A DNA stretch of 64,000 nt from an uncultured Lachnospiraceae bacterium (GTDB taxonomy: Bacteria > Bacillota > Clostridia > Lachnospirales > Lachnospiraceae). Positions 26,663 through 35,308 of this stretch are shown here, piece by piece. The position numbers were made by a program, and so were the translations under genes. Numbering within the stretch: position 1 is the first letter of the stretch; every line of letters begins with the position of its first letter. Where the stretch lies: contig CAMOIJ010000008.1 of the NCBI GenBank assembly GCA_946615865.1, positions 1 to 64,000 on the forward strand, in the 5' to 3' direction. The notes under the pieces were generated by a model. The model was given only the letters and a program-made list of their open reading frames with translations, did not search any database and had not been told where the DNA came from.

Positions 26663-28612
26663 GTGACTAAACTGACTGAAAATCTGAATAAAAAACAGAA
26701 GAATCTGCTGCTGCGTATCATTGCGGCAGCAGTTATGCTTGTGATTCTATATCTCCTCCCTCTGGAGGATTACCCGGTGCTGCGGTTTCTGCTCTTTCTG
26801 ATCCCGTATTTCACCGTGGGATATGACGTTCTGCGCAAGGCCTGGAAGGGAATCCGGAACCATCAGGTTTTCGATGAGTGTTTCCTGATGGCTGTGGCTA
26901 CCATCGGCGCGATGATCCTGGGCGAGTATACCGAGGCCGTGGCGGTTATGCTGTTTTACCAGATCGGTGAGCTGTTTCAAAGCATTGCCGTCGGCAAGAG
27001 CCGGCGCAGCATCAGCGACCTGATGGATATCCGTCCTGACTACGCAAACCTCGAGCAGGACGGAGAAGTGGAGAGAGTAGACCCTGATGAGGTCGAAGTC
27101 GGCAGTATCATCGTGATCCGGCCGGGCGAGAAGGTCCCGATCGACGGTATAGTTGTAGAGGGAAATTCTTCACTTAATACCAGCGCCCTGACCGGCGAGA
27201 GCCTTCCCAGAGACGTCAAGCCGGGCGACGAGATCATCAGCGGTTCTGTAAATATGAGCGGCCTGCTGCGCGTCGAGACTACCAAAGAATTCGACGAATC
27301 AACCGCCTCCAAGATCCTGGAACTGGTGGAGAACGCGGGCGAGCGCAAGGCCAAGTCCGAGCAGTTCATCACCAAATTCGCGAGGTGGTATACGCCTGCG
27401 GTATGCTACAGCGCATTGGCGCTTGCAATCCTCGGGCCGCTGGTCAATATTTTGGTATTTCATAAGCCCGGCGACTGGGCGCTGTGGTCCGACTGGATCT
27501 ACAGGGCGCTCACCTTCCTGGTCATCAGCTGCCCCTGCGCGATCGTGGTCAGTGTGCCGCTGTCCTTCTTCGGCGGGATCGGCGGCGCGAGCAGCGAGGG
27601 CATCCTGATCAAGGGCTCTAACTTTATGGAGACCCTGGCTAATGTCAAATATCTGGTCATGGACAAGACCGGAACCATTACCAAAGGTAATTTCGAGGTG
27701 ACGGCGGTTCACGACGGACGGGATCAAAACATAGACTCTGCAGAAATCTTAGAGCTCGCCGCGTTGGCGGAGAGTCACTCCTCGCATCCTATCGCGTCCA
27801 GCATCCGGCGCGCGTATGAGGCCGGAGGTGCGGAGCTTGACAAGAGCCGCGTGGCGGATGTGCAGGAAGTCAGCGGCAAGGGCGTGATCGCAGTCGTTGA
27901 CGGGATGCAGGTTGCAGCAGGGAATCTCAAGCTGATAAAGATGCTTGAAGTCGACTGTGAGCCGTGCCATCATGTGGGGACTATTGTATATGTGGCGAAG
28001 GGCGCCGCGGGCGGACCGCTAACCTACATCGGCCATGTGGTCATCTCCGACGAGATCAAGCCGACTTCCGCGGAAGCAATCAGTGCATTGAAGAAGGCAG
28101 GCGTAGTGAAGACAGTCATGCTGACCGGTGATATTACTTCTATGGCGGAAAGTGTGGCGAAAGAAGTGGGCCTGGACGAGGTGCATGCAGAGCTCCTGCC
28201 GGAAGACAAAGTGATGCATGTGGAGAAACTCATTGCTGAGAAGAACGCGCAGGCAGGTCCCGGTGCCGCGCTTGCCTTTGTCGGCGACGGCATCAACGAC
28301 GCACCGGTCCTGGCTATTGCAGACCTGGGTATAGCGATGGGAGCCCTTGGCTCCGACGCGGCTATTGAGGCGGCAGATGTCGTCCTTATGGATGACGACC
28401 CGGCGAAGATCGTCAAGGCGATCCGCATTGCGCGCAAGTGCATCCGTATCGTCAATGAGAATATCTGGTTCGCCATCGGCGTGAAGTTCCTGTGCCTGAT
28501 CCTCGGTGCACTTGGCATCGCGAATATGTGGCTCGCGATCTTTGCGGACGTGGGCGTCATGGTGCTCTGCGTGCTGAACGCGGTAAGGGCGCTGTTTGTG
28601 AAGAATGTGTAA
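26663..28612 (+). CDS. P1B-type heavy-metal-exporting ATPase (Zn/Cd/Pb class)
   Basis: 649 residues from a GTG start with AAGGAG nine bases upstream. It has the actuator motif LTGES, the membrane metal site SCPCAIVVSVP, the phosphorylated Asp334 in DKTGTIT, the SSHP motif and GDGINDAPVLA. The C-terminal helix segment (KFLCLILGALGIANMWLAIFADVG) carries the Asp expected of ZntA/CadA-type pumps. There is no N-terminal HMA domain; it is encoded separately just upstream. It should export divalent soft metals using ATP. Confidence 0.94.
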   Translation: MTKLTENLNKKQKNLLLRIIAAAVMLVILYLLPLEDYPVLRFLLFLIPYFTVGYDVLRKAWKGIRNHQVFDECFLMAVATIGAMILGEYTEAVAVMLFYQIGELFQSIAVGKSRRSISDLMDIRPDYANLEQDGEVERVDPDEVEVGSIIVIRPGEKVPIDGIVVEGNSSLNTSALTGESLPRDVKPGDEIISGSVNMSGLLRVETTKEFDESTASKILELVENAGERKAKSEQFITKFARWYTPAVCYSALALAILGPLVNILVFHKPGDWALWSDWIYRALTFLVISCPCAIVVSVPLSFFGGIGGASSEGILIKGSNFMETLANVKYLVMDKTGTITKGNFEVTAVHDGRDQNIDSAEILELAALAESHSSHPIASSIRRAYEAGGAELDKSRVADVQEVSGKGVIAVVDGMQVAAGNLKLIKMLEVDCEPCHHVGTIVYVAKGAAGGPLTYIGHVVISDEIKPTSAEAISALKKAGVVKTVMLTGDITSMAESVAKEVGLDEVHAELLPEDKVMHVEKLIAEKNAQAGPGAALAFVGDGINDAPVLAIADLGIAMGALGSDAAIEAADVVLMDDDPAKIVKAIRIARKCIRIVNENIWFAIGVKFLCLILGALGIANMWLAIFADVGVMVLCVLNAVRALFVKNV

Positions 28613-28651
28613 TATCTGATTTTATTGAAAGGCTGTCGCAAGATGATAAGC

Positions 28652-28691
28652 GGCCCGGTGGGGCGGTTTGTCGGCTTGCGGGGCCTTTTTT
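28652..28691 (+). terminator. Terminator after the metal-resistance operon
   Basis: GGCCC (28652-28656) can pair with GGGCC (28681-28685) across a GC-rich loop, followed by six T. It lies about 40 bases after the ATPase stop. Confidence 0.65.
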
Positions 28692-28749
28692 GTGTGCTCT
28701 GGTGTTATCTGCCTTCCTGGTTTGCCGGGTGTCTGGCTGAATGGGCAAA

Positions 28750-29240
28750 AAATTTCCATCCATTATGGGGCGTCGTCAAATTGGATGGTGTGGTTAAGGC
28801 TTGTTAGGCTTGAACGGGCACAAATTTTCCATCCTCTTTGGCGTGTCGTCAAAATTGGATGGTGCTTTATGACTTATCTGGCACAAGCTCTACATCCGAT
28901 TGCCGTCTCGATTGAATCCGATGGTGTGAAAAAAGCTTGTTGAGCACAAACTCTACATCCGATTACGTCTTCAGCCATATCCGATGGTATGCATGCTAAG
29001 GAAAGCTCAAATTTATTACATCCATCTACGCTTTCGATCAAATCCGATGGTATACCTGCCTGAAATGCTCAAATTCTCTACATCCGATCACGCTTTCAGC
29101 CATATCCGATGGTAGATTTTCGAATGAACGCTTTAAAACGCTACATCGACTTTAGGATATCGCCAAATCGGATGGTACGGTTCAAATATCTGGTACAAAC
29201 ACTACATCCATTCTTGTGTTCGTCAATATCAGATGGATTG
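28750..29240. repeat. Array of eight degenerate hairpin repeats, mostly 61-64 bp apart
   Basis: Eight units begin at about 28756, 28829, 28893, 28956, 29019, 29081, 29144 and 29205, so the spacing is 73, 64, 63, 63, 62, 63 and 61. Each has a left arm like TACATCCGAT and a right arm like ATCCGATGGT about 15 bases apart, so each can fold as a hairpin. The first two have perfect CCATCC/GGATGG arms. The linkers also share a rough GCACAAA ending. Stops and frame changes rule out a normal coding repeat. Confidence 0.8.
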
Positions 29241-29296
29241 ACCGAAAATAAGACTAATTATAGACATTTCAAATGAAAAGCGAGCTCAGAAAAAAT

Positions 29297-29304
29297 GATA
29301 TAAT
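29297..29304 (+). promoter_or_regulatory. Extended -10 promoter for the subtilase gene
   Basis: TGATATAAT forms an extended -10 (TGn plus TATAAT at 29299-29304). No good -35 is seen 17 bases upstream. It lies 40 bases before the subtilase ATG and 60 bases after the hairpin array. Confidence 0.5.
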
Positions 29305-29343
29305 AAACACATTATTTTCAATCATAACCGGAGAGACAAAACC

Positions 29344-32300
29344 ATGAGAAAAACTGTAATTGCTCTGGCAATGTGTGTAACCTTAGCCTTTTCGTCAAAA
29401 AGTGCCGCGTTTGCGGTATTTCAAACAACTACACCCGCTTCCGCAGCTGACGTGCAGAAATCATATGTCGAAGGGGAAGCCCTCGCGATCGTCAAAGGAG
29501 ATATACAGCTGAAAGGACCAGGCAAAGTCGAGCGCATTGCGCAGGTCAGCTCATTGGCTCTTCAGGACGTCCTTGAAGAGTGGGATGATAGCGAGGTCTT
29601 GACCAAAGAGAGCAGGCGACAGTTCGAAGAGGATGAGACCTTCGCGATCTGGAGCGTCAGTGACCGTAATCAGACGACAGAGGAAATTCTGCGAGAGCTT
29701 CGGACTGATCCGGATGTGATCGCCGCGGAACCGAATTATATCGCTTATGCCGCGAATGAAGAAGAGGCGGAAGCAGAGCCGGAAGAAGCGGTGGAAGCCG
29801 CGGAAGCGGAGACGGAAGAACCGGAAGCCGACAACACCGAACCCACAGTAACCAAGGGAGACCTCTCACCTATGCAGTGGTCAAATGGCAGCCCGGGTTC
29901 GGAAGCGCCCGCGATCTATACCACCCCTCTTTCGCCGACAGCCGGCTACACTATGGAGGTGCCCGGCTGGCAGGAAGGGCGGACGAACCTGAATGCCCCG
30001 GCTAACGCGGGAGGCACGATCTGCATAATGGATACCGGTGTTGATACGGACCACCCCGATCTGCAAGGCGTGCTCTACGAGTTTACGCCGGAGCAGCAGG
30101 CGAAGTATGGCTGCGGCAAGTACGGCTATAACGCCAGCGGCGACGGACGGCCGGAGAATGAGCAGAAAGCGACTGATTCCCACGGCACGCATGTGGCGGG
30201 CATTATTGCCGCGAACTGGAACGGTGAAGGAACATCCGGTATTGCCAACGGAGTCAAAATATTCTCCGTCAATGTATTTGGCGGAAACGGGACGGAGCAG
30301 GATTTGAGATCCGTCGTCAAAGGATTTCAGTTTCTTGTGGATGTGGCGCAGGAAGTCAACCTCAAGGCAGTCAACTGCTCCTGGGGCACGGCGCAGTCCA
30401 TATTTATTCTCTCTGTCATGATGGATGAGCTTGGCCGCAAAGGGGTTAATACCGTCATTGCCTCCGGAAACCGCTATTGCGACCTGGATGAGTCTATCGA
30501 CCTGGGCAGTATGACCAACAGTGAATACGTGATCGTTGTGGACGCCGCGTCTATGGATGGAAAGATGACGGATTTTTCATGCTGGGGCCAGGGCACGACG
30601 GATGTCTTTGCGCCGGGCGGCGGGATCCTCTCTTCTGTTACACAGATCATCCGAGAGGATATGATGGACGAGGTCTACAGCTATCAGGACAACACGCGCT
30701 TTATTCCCGAAGTGACGCCCGAGGAACATCTGCTGTCCGGGATCGAGCGCTTTGATGAAGAAGAGCCGGGCGTGCGCTTTTTTGACGCAAATCCGGCGCT
30801 GAGCGGGGAGGCCAAAGAGATCGGAGAGATCAATACAGCAAACGGCTTCGACGACAAACGGGCAGCGGCAGTGCACCTTTCTGATCTCAAGAAGGAGGCG
30901 CAGCGGGAGCACTCCGGCTTCTCCGCGATTAACGGATATGTATATATGGCGATCCCGGTGCCTTCCGGGGAAAACGCCGAGTGGATCAGTGTCAAAACAG
31001 CGATGAGCGACGGTTTTAAACCTAACGGCGGGATCGATTCGATCACCTGCAAAGGCGTGGACGGCGAGCCAGTCGAGATCGACTGCCTGTGCTCTGGCGC
31101 GCTGAAGAAGGGTTATGAGACAGGTGCCTTCAGCAATATTTATCAGTGTCAGTGGGCACAGCTCAGCTTCAATGTAAAGGGCTTTATCGATGCGTCGAAC
31201 GAGCTCCATGAAATGCTTCAGAAGGGCATGGAACAGGAGAAGATAAATAACCTCGGGATTGCCGATTACAAGGATCCCGGCGAGATCACAGGCATCTATG
31301 AGTGGGAGGACCAGGGACAGACTTACCTGATCGCGCGGATCGGGATCGGTCATGTCGCAAAGGACAGCCGATCATATGAGAGCACACAGGATACCACTCT
31401 CTATTTTGACAACGCGGCAGCTGGCGATGCAGATGCTTATACGGGCGCCTATATGTTCATGTCCGGCACATCGATGGCGGCGCCGGCGGTGACCGGGTGC
31501 CTTGGCGTGATCGCGAAGGATGAGCCCGCGAATGCTTCGCTTTCGGAGGAAGAACTCATGGAAGCGGCGCGCGGAAGAGCTGCCAAACTTCTTGCAGCAG
31601 TTGACTATGACGAGGCTCTCTCCGGGCTCTGCAGCACAGGCGGCAGGGTCAATCTGCACGGACAGTCGGAATTTGTCCGCAAGGCACCTTTGATCAGCAG
31701 GGCACAGGTGGAGGACCGTGTTCTGGAGCTGTCGGGATGGTATTTTGGCCAGGAAGGAACACTGGCAATAGACGGCGCAGAAATCGAAACGCAGACGTGG
31801 CAGGACAACATAATCACGGCGGATATCCGCGCACTTCCTAACGGATCGCATGTGGCGGCGGTCACAAATGCGGACGGCGCGGTGAACAGGGCAGTGTTCA
31901 GTACTTCCTCTCAGGACGCGGAAGGGCGCATGCTCTTTGAAAGATCCCACAGCCTTCCCATTAACGATCCTGCGTTTATCGCGGACCAAAGCGACCGCAT
32001 CTACGGACCGATGGCGATAAGCGGCGGAAAGATCTACACGATGGCGGAGACGGCCAAGTACAAAATAGCGCAGGCAATATGGTGCTATGATATCGAGGAG
32101 GACAGCTGGGCTCGGCTTCCATTGCCCGAAGGATGCGATCCGCAGTCGATCAGAGACGGGGACTTTGCTTCTTTGCGTGACAGACTATACCTGTATGGTA
32201 TACACCTTTCAACGGATGAATCCGGATTGAACGTGAGCAGAGGATGCCTGTGGCGCTATGAGCCTTACGGAGATTTTTGGGAACAACTGGAGATTCCTTT

Positions 32301-33156
32301 ACCTGATAACGCCGAAGGCATCTGCGCGCTGGGAGACGAACTCTTTGTGGTGGGCGGCAGTGTTTATGACATGCAGCTCGAAGGAGCGCCTGCCGATAGT
32401 GATGGAGCTTACAACGCCGGTTTCTACAAGGCGGACCTGGCACGCGGCGCGCTTGTCCGGGTCGGAGGGAAGCTTCCTGATGATGCCGCGATGGTCAACA
32501 CGAAGGTTGCATCGGGCAAAGACAGGATGTACATTTACGCGGAAATTGACGAAAGCTATTATGATGATACCGGGGAAACTCCGGCAAGTGGAGCAGAATA
32601 CAGCAAGACAGTTTCAGGTGGAGTGCTTTACCGCGTCGCCTATGATGGCGCTGAGAACAAGATCAGTTTCGAGGATCTGACGGGCACTCTCAATAAAACA
32701 TTGGGGGATGGCCTGCGCACGGAATATGAGTACAAGATGAGAGCGGATACACCGGGCGAGCACTTCGCGATCGCGGGCCTTGATACGGGTGTCGCGATCA
32801 TCGGATCTTCCGTAAACGGCGAAGATGTGCATATCATCTACGATACCGACGAGAAAGCTGTGCTTTACGACAGAGCTACTTGCTATCACAAGGCTTATGA
32901 TCCGATCGCAGCTTCCGACGGCAGAAGGCTTTACGTGATCGGTTACAATGGAACAGAGCCGGATGTGATGTATTTCCGGTCTCAGGAGATTACGCCGCAG
33001 GCAGCGGCGAACGAAAGCGGCGCGCCCGGAGGAACCGGCGGCGTCAGCAGCGGCGGAATGGACCCCACGGTCATCGGCGGAGTGACTATCGGATTGTTTG
33101 CAGCTATGGTCGTTGTGCTCTCGATCACGCGCAGGAAGAGCAGAACAGGGGAGTGA
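29344..33156 (+). CDS. Cell-surface S8 family (subtilisin-like) serine protease with kelch-like region
   Basis: 1270 residues. A signal peptide (MRKTVIALAMCVTLAFSSKS) is followed by a propeptide-like segment (about 38-135) and an acidic Glu-rich linker. The S8 catalytic domain has Asp230 in IMDTGVDTDHPDL, His280 in DSHGTHVAGI and Ser710 in MSGTSMAAP. About 430 residues separate His and Ser, far more than in subtilisin, so a large domain is inserted. The region from about 880 to 1200 has kelch-like strands (GGKIYTMAE, LRDRLYLYG, LGDELFVVGG). A C-terminal helix (about 1240-1262) plus RRKSRTGE anchors it in the membrane. ATG behind CCGGAGAG. Confidence 0.92.
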   Translation: MRKTVIALAMCVTLAFSSKSAAFAVFQTTTPASAADVQKSYVEGEALAIVKGDIQLKGPGKVERIAQVSSLALQDVLEEWDDSEVLTKESRRQFEEDETFAIWSVSDRNQTTEEILRELRTDPDVIAAEPNYIAYAANEEEAEAEPEEAVEAAEAETEEPEADNTEPTVTKGDLSPMQWSNGSPGSEAPAIYTTPLSPTAGYTMEVPGWQEGRTNLNAPANAGGTICIMDTGVDTDHPDLQGVLYEFTPEQQAKYGCGKYGYNASGDGRPENEQKATDSHGTHVAGIIAANWNGEGTSGIANGVKIFSVNVFGGNGTEQDLRSVVKGFQFLVDVAQEVNLKAVNCSWGTAQSIFILSVMMDELGRKGVNTVIASGNRYCDLDESIDLGSMTNSEYVIVVDAASMDGKMTDFSCWGQGTTDVFAPGGGILSSVTQIIREDMMDEVYSYQDNTRFIPEVTPEEHLLSGIERFDEEEPGVRFFDANPALSGEAKEIGEINTANGFDDKRAAAVHLSDLKKEAQREHSGFSAINGYVYMAIPVPSGENAEWISVKTAMSDGFKPNGGIDSITCKGVDGEPVEIDCLCSGALKKGYETGAFSNIYQCQWAQLSFNVKGFIDASNELHEMLQKGMEQEKINNLGIADYKDPGEITGIYEWEDQGQTYLIARIGIGHVAKDSRSYESTQDTTLYFDNAAAGDADAYTGAYMFMSGTSMAAPAVTGCLGVIAKDEPANASLSEEELMEAARGRAAKLLAAVDYDEALSGLCSTGGRVNLHGQSEFVRKAPLISRAQVEDRVLELSGWYFGQEGTLAIDGAEIETQTWQDNIITADIRALPNGSHVAAVTNADGAVNRAVFSTSSQDAEGRMLFERSHSLPINDPAFIADQSDRIYGPMAISGGKIYTMAETAKYKIAQAIWCYDIEEDSWARLPLPEGCDPQSIRDGDFASLRDRLYLYGIHLSTDESGLNVSRGCLWRYEPYGDFWEQLEIPLPDNAEGICALGDELFVVGGSVYDMQLEGAPADSDGAYNAGFYKADLARGALVRVGGKLPDDAAMVNTKVASGKDRMYIYAEIDESYYDDTGETPASGAEYSKTVSGGVLYRVAYDGAENKISFEDLTGTLNKTLGDGLRTEYEYKMRADTPGEHFAIAGLDTGVAIIGSSVNGEDVHIIYDTDEKAVLYDRATCYHKAYDPIAASDGRRLYVIGYNGTEPDVMYFRSQEITPQAAANESGAPGGTGGVSSGGMDPTVIGGVTIGLFAAMVVVLSITRRKSRTGE

Positions 33157-33215
33157 TCGGAGGCTCCTTGAACGAGTCAATCAAGGGAGAGAATTACGAT
33201 CCATAGTAGTAAGGT

Positions 33216-33277
33216 CAGGCGGAAAGGACACCGGCACTTTGTTAAAAAGTGCATTTAATGGTTGTTTTTTCCGCCTG
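33216..33277. terminator. Nested hairpin between the subtilase and tRNA-Ala
   Basis: CAGGCGGAAA (33216-33225) pairs perfectly with TTTCCGCCTG (33268-33277); inside, GCACTTT/AAAGTGC forms a second stem. It may end the subtilase transcript. Confidence 0.55.
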
Positions 33278-33320
33278 TTTACAGTAAGATACTATTTGTC
33301 GAATGAAAATCATATGACAT

Positions 33321-33393
33321 GGGGGCGTAGCTCAGTTGGGAGAGCGCGACACTGGCAGTGTTGAGGTCATGGGTTCAAGTCCCACCGTCTCCA
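33321..33393 (+). tRNA. tRNA-Ala (anticodon GGC)
   Basis: A 73-base cloverleaf: acceptor GGGGGCG/CGTCTCC including the alanine-identity G3-U70 pair, D-arm GCTC..GAGC, anticodon stem CGACA/TGTTG with loop CTGGCAG, and T-arm with TTCAAGT. The outermost T-stem pair is an A-C mismatch. CCA is not encoded. An integrase gene lies just downstream on the other strand. Confidence 0.93.
33371..33393 (+). other. Probable attL: 3' end of tRNA-Ala as integration site
   Basis: A tyrosine recombinase gene ends 55 bases after the tRNA 3' end, facing it, which is the usual layout when an element has integrated into a tRNA gene. The T-arm and acceptor 3' strand would be the core. No second copy of this sequence was found by eye in the window, so the exact core is not proven. 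Confidence 0.5.
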
Positions 33394-33409
33394 TTTTTGG
33401 GTTAATATG

Positions 33410-33455
33410 AAGTCCGAAAAGTGCTTTATTTAAAGGCTTTTCGGGCTTTATATTT
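33410..33455. terminator. Bidirectional terminator between tRNA-Ala and integrase
   Basis: AAGTCCGAAAAG (33410-33421) pairs with CTTTTCGGGCTT (33437-33448) with one G-U, followed by TATATTTTT on the plus strand. It serves the tRNA and overlaps the end of the integrase gene. Confidence 0.75.
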
Positions 33456-34851
33456 TTGTAAAAACTTCCGGGTGACTCGAATCTGCGTCCGGGTGACTCT
33501 TGCCTGGAAATCTAATCACCTGACAGTTCAAATTCAAATCCGAAGCATCTTCTTTAACGGGATCAAGACGGAGTTCATCAATTTTTCCAAGTTTGCAGGA
33601 TTTTTCTTCCATACGGTTGCGGTTCTTAATATAAACATTTTCCGTAGTACTGATATCCGTATGCCCCATCTGCTCAATGATCATCTGATCGTCAATGTCA
33701 GCCGCCTTTAATATGGATGCGTATGTCTTCCGGAATTTGTGGGGAGGCTTATAGCTTATTCCCAATTCGGCACATATTTTCTTCAGATGTCTTCTTACCT
33801 GGCTGGCACGGACTCGTTCTCCTACATAGCGTTCTCTGTATCTCCCCGGTTCCTGCTTGAACAGATATCCACCGCCGGTTTTCTCGGAAATGTCTTTAAT
33901 TCCACGTACCCATTCAAGAGAGTTTTCAGGAATCGCAACACGCCTGACTCCTGCATCAGTTTTAGCCCCTTCTTTGATAGTCTCCCGCTGTCTTCCTGTT
34001 TCATCCGCTTGTGTTTCTGTACGTCGGACATAAATACAATGTTCATCAAGATCAATATCCTCTGCAAGCAGAGCCGCACACTCACCGATCCGTTCGCCAG
34101 TTATGATTGCCAGTAGGATACAGCGTGTATATGGATCAGGATTAGTAAGGCAGTAGGTTTTCAGTGCCTGTAGTTCATCGGGGTAGTATACCTCGTCCTC
34201 TGTGGAATGTTTTGAATGACGAAATCCATGCATATCTGTACGAACATGGGAGATGACCTCATCAGAAGTATATGAGATAATGCCTTCATCTTCTGCTTGG
34301 TCAATAATCCCTTTCACTATGCATTTGACACGCCCTAACTCCTTTGCAGAAATCTTTCTCTTAAGATCCTCTTTTGTTGGACTGCCTGCTTCATAAATGC
34401 CTTGGAGAAATGCGGTCCACTCTTTACGAGTGATCCTTCTCATAGGCATCTTATTGATGTCTGCGCTTTTTATATATTTATCACAGGTCTTGCGATACCG
34501 AAGGGCAGTTGCACCCTGGATCACGCCTTTTTCAAGTCGGGAGGTATTCCATTCAGTAAAGATATCTTCAGGCATTTTTCCTGTGAGTTCCTTCTCTTTT
34601 CTGATTCTTTCCTTTTGGATCTGTAGGATTTCTTTTTCTACATCTTCCCGATTCTTTCTTTTAATCCTCCTTCCACCTGGGAGTCGGCAATACCATCTGC
34701 CGCCACTTTCAAAAATCTTGTATTCATATGAATCTAATAAGTTCATTCGCTCAGTCTCCTCGTACTGCTGGCGAATGCTGCCAAGATTTATTATGCCTGT
34801 GTCAATGGCATATTTCAAGATTTCGGGGTTTATCGATAATTCCTTGGTCAT
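33448..34851 (-). CDS. int: Site-specific tyrosine recombinase (integrase)
   Basis: About 467 residues. An N-terminal DNA-binding part contains GGRWYCRLPGGRRIKRKNRE, a core-binding domain spans about 105-200, and the catalytic domain has Arg in ITGERIGECA, HKFRKT (HxxR) and GHTDISTTENVYI with the nucleophilic Tyr. All key residues appear present. It cuts and joins att sites to integrate or excise the element. The ATG at 34851 lies eight bases after GGAGG; the tracked GTG at 34860 abuts that site and is unlikely. The gene faces tRNA-Ala, which fits that tRNA as the attachment site. Confidence 0.93.
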   Translation of the reverse strand: MTKELSINPEILKYAIDTGIINLGSIRQQYEETERMNLLDSYEYKIFESGGRWYCRLPGGRRIKRKNREDVEKEILQIQKERIRKEKELTGKMPEDIFTEWNTSRLEKGVIQGATALRYRKTCDKYIKSADINKMPMRRITRKEWTAFLQGIYEAGSPTKEDLKRKISAKELGRVKCIVKGIIDQAEDEGIISYTSDEVISHVRTDMHGFRHSKHSTEDEVYYPDELQALKTYCLTNPDPYTRCILLAIITGERIGECAALLAEDIDLDEHCIYVRRTETQADETGRQRETIKEGAKTDAGVRRVAIPENSLEWVRGIKDISEKTGGGYLFKQEPGRYRERYVGERVRASQVRRHLKKICAELGISYKPPHKFRKTYASILKAADIDDQMIIEQMGHTDISTTENVYIKNRNRMEEKSCKLGKIDELRLDPVKEDASDLNLNCQVIRFPGKSHPDADSSHPEVFTKI

Positions 34852-35308
34852 CTTTTTCACCTCCGTATGGAGGATGAAAGAAAAGGTAATAATTTTGCTA
34901 TTTATGAACGAAGCTACTTGTTTGATTACAAAAAGCTCGAATAGGCTTAAACGCTGTCAGAGGTGAAAGATGGATAGACACAATTAAAATCATCCAATTT
35001 CCAGGCTGACACGTAAATGTCTAATTAGACGATTCTGTACCGGATAATAGGTTCTCCAGAGAGAATGGGGGAGCACACTTGAGCAGAAATTATCCACTTT
35101 GCTAAAATAACAGAGTGTATACGGGCTAATATGATGCGAGTAATCTATGATCAGAAAACGACCAATATGATAACTGCGGAAAAGAAGAGTAAAAAAAGGG
35201 GAAGCCGAATGTGATTGGCGTCCCCGTTGTTATCTATTGTAATACGATACGAAGCATAATTCATGCATACTGTCCGCAGGTATATGATGAAAGCTATATT
35301 TCTTCAGT
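34852..35308. other. Intergenic region between integrase and VapE-like gene
   Basis: About 450 bases with no ORF I can support; no excisionase gene is evident. Near its right end, GGGGAAGCC and GGCGTCCCC (about 35199-35226) can form a hairpin that may end the VapE-side transcript. Confidence 0.4.

Noticed and set aside
28668-28943. 91-codon ORF across the first hairpin units
   Set aside because: It ends within the array, the unit spacing changes frame, and there is no ribosome binding site; the conserved part is better explained at nucleotide level.
28750-29240. CRISPR array
   Set aside because: Repeats are not identical, loops and linkers are partly similar between units, and no cas genes lie in the window.
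33421-33711. Plus-strand ORF of 96 codons after tRNA-Ala
   Set aside because: Antisense to the integrase gene, with no start signal; the integrase has all catalytic motifs.
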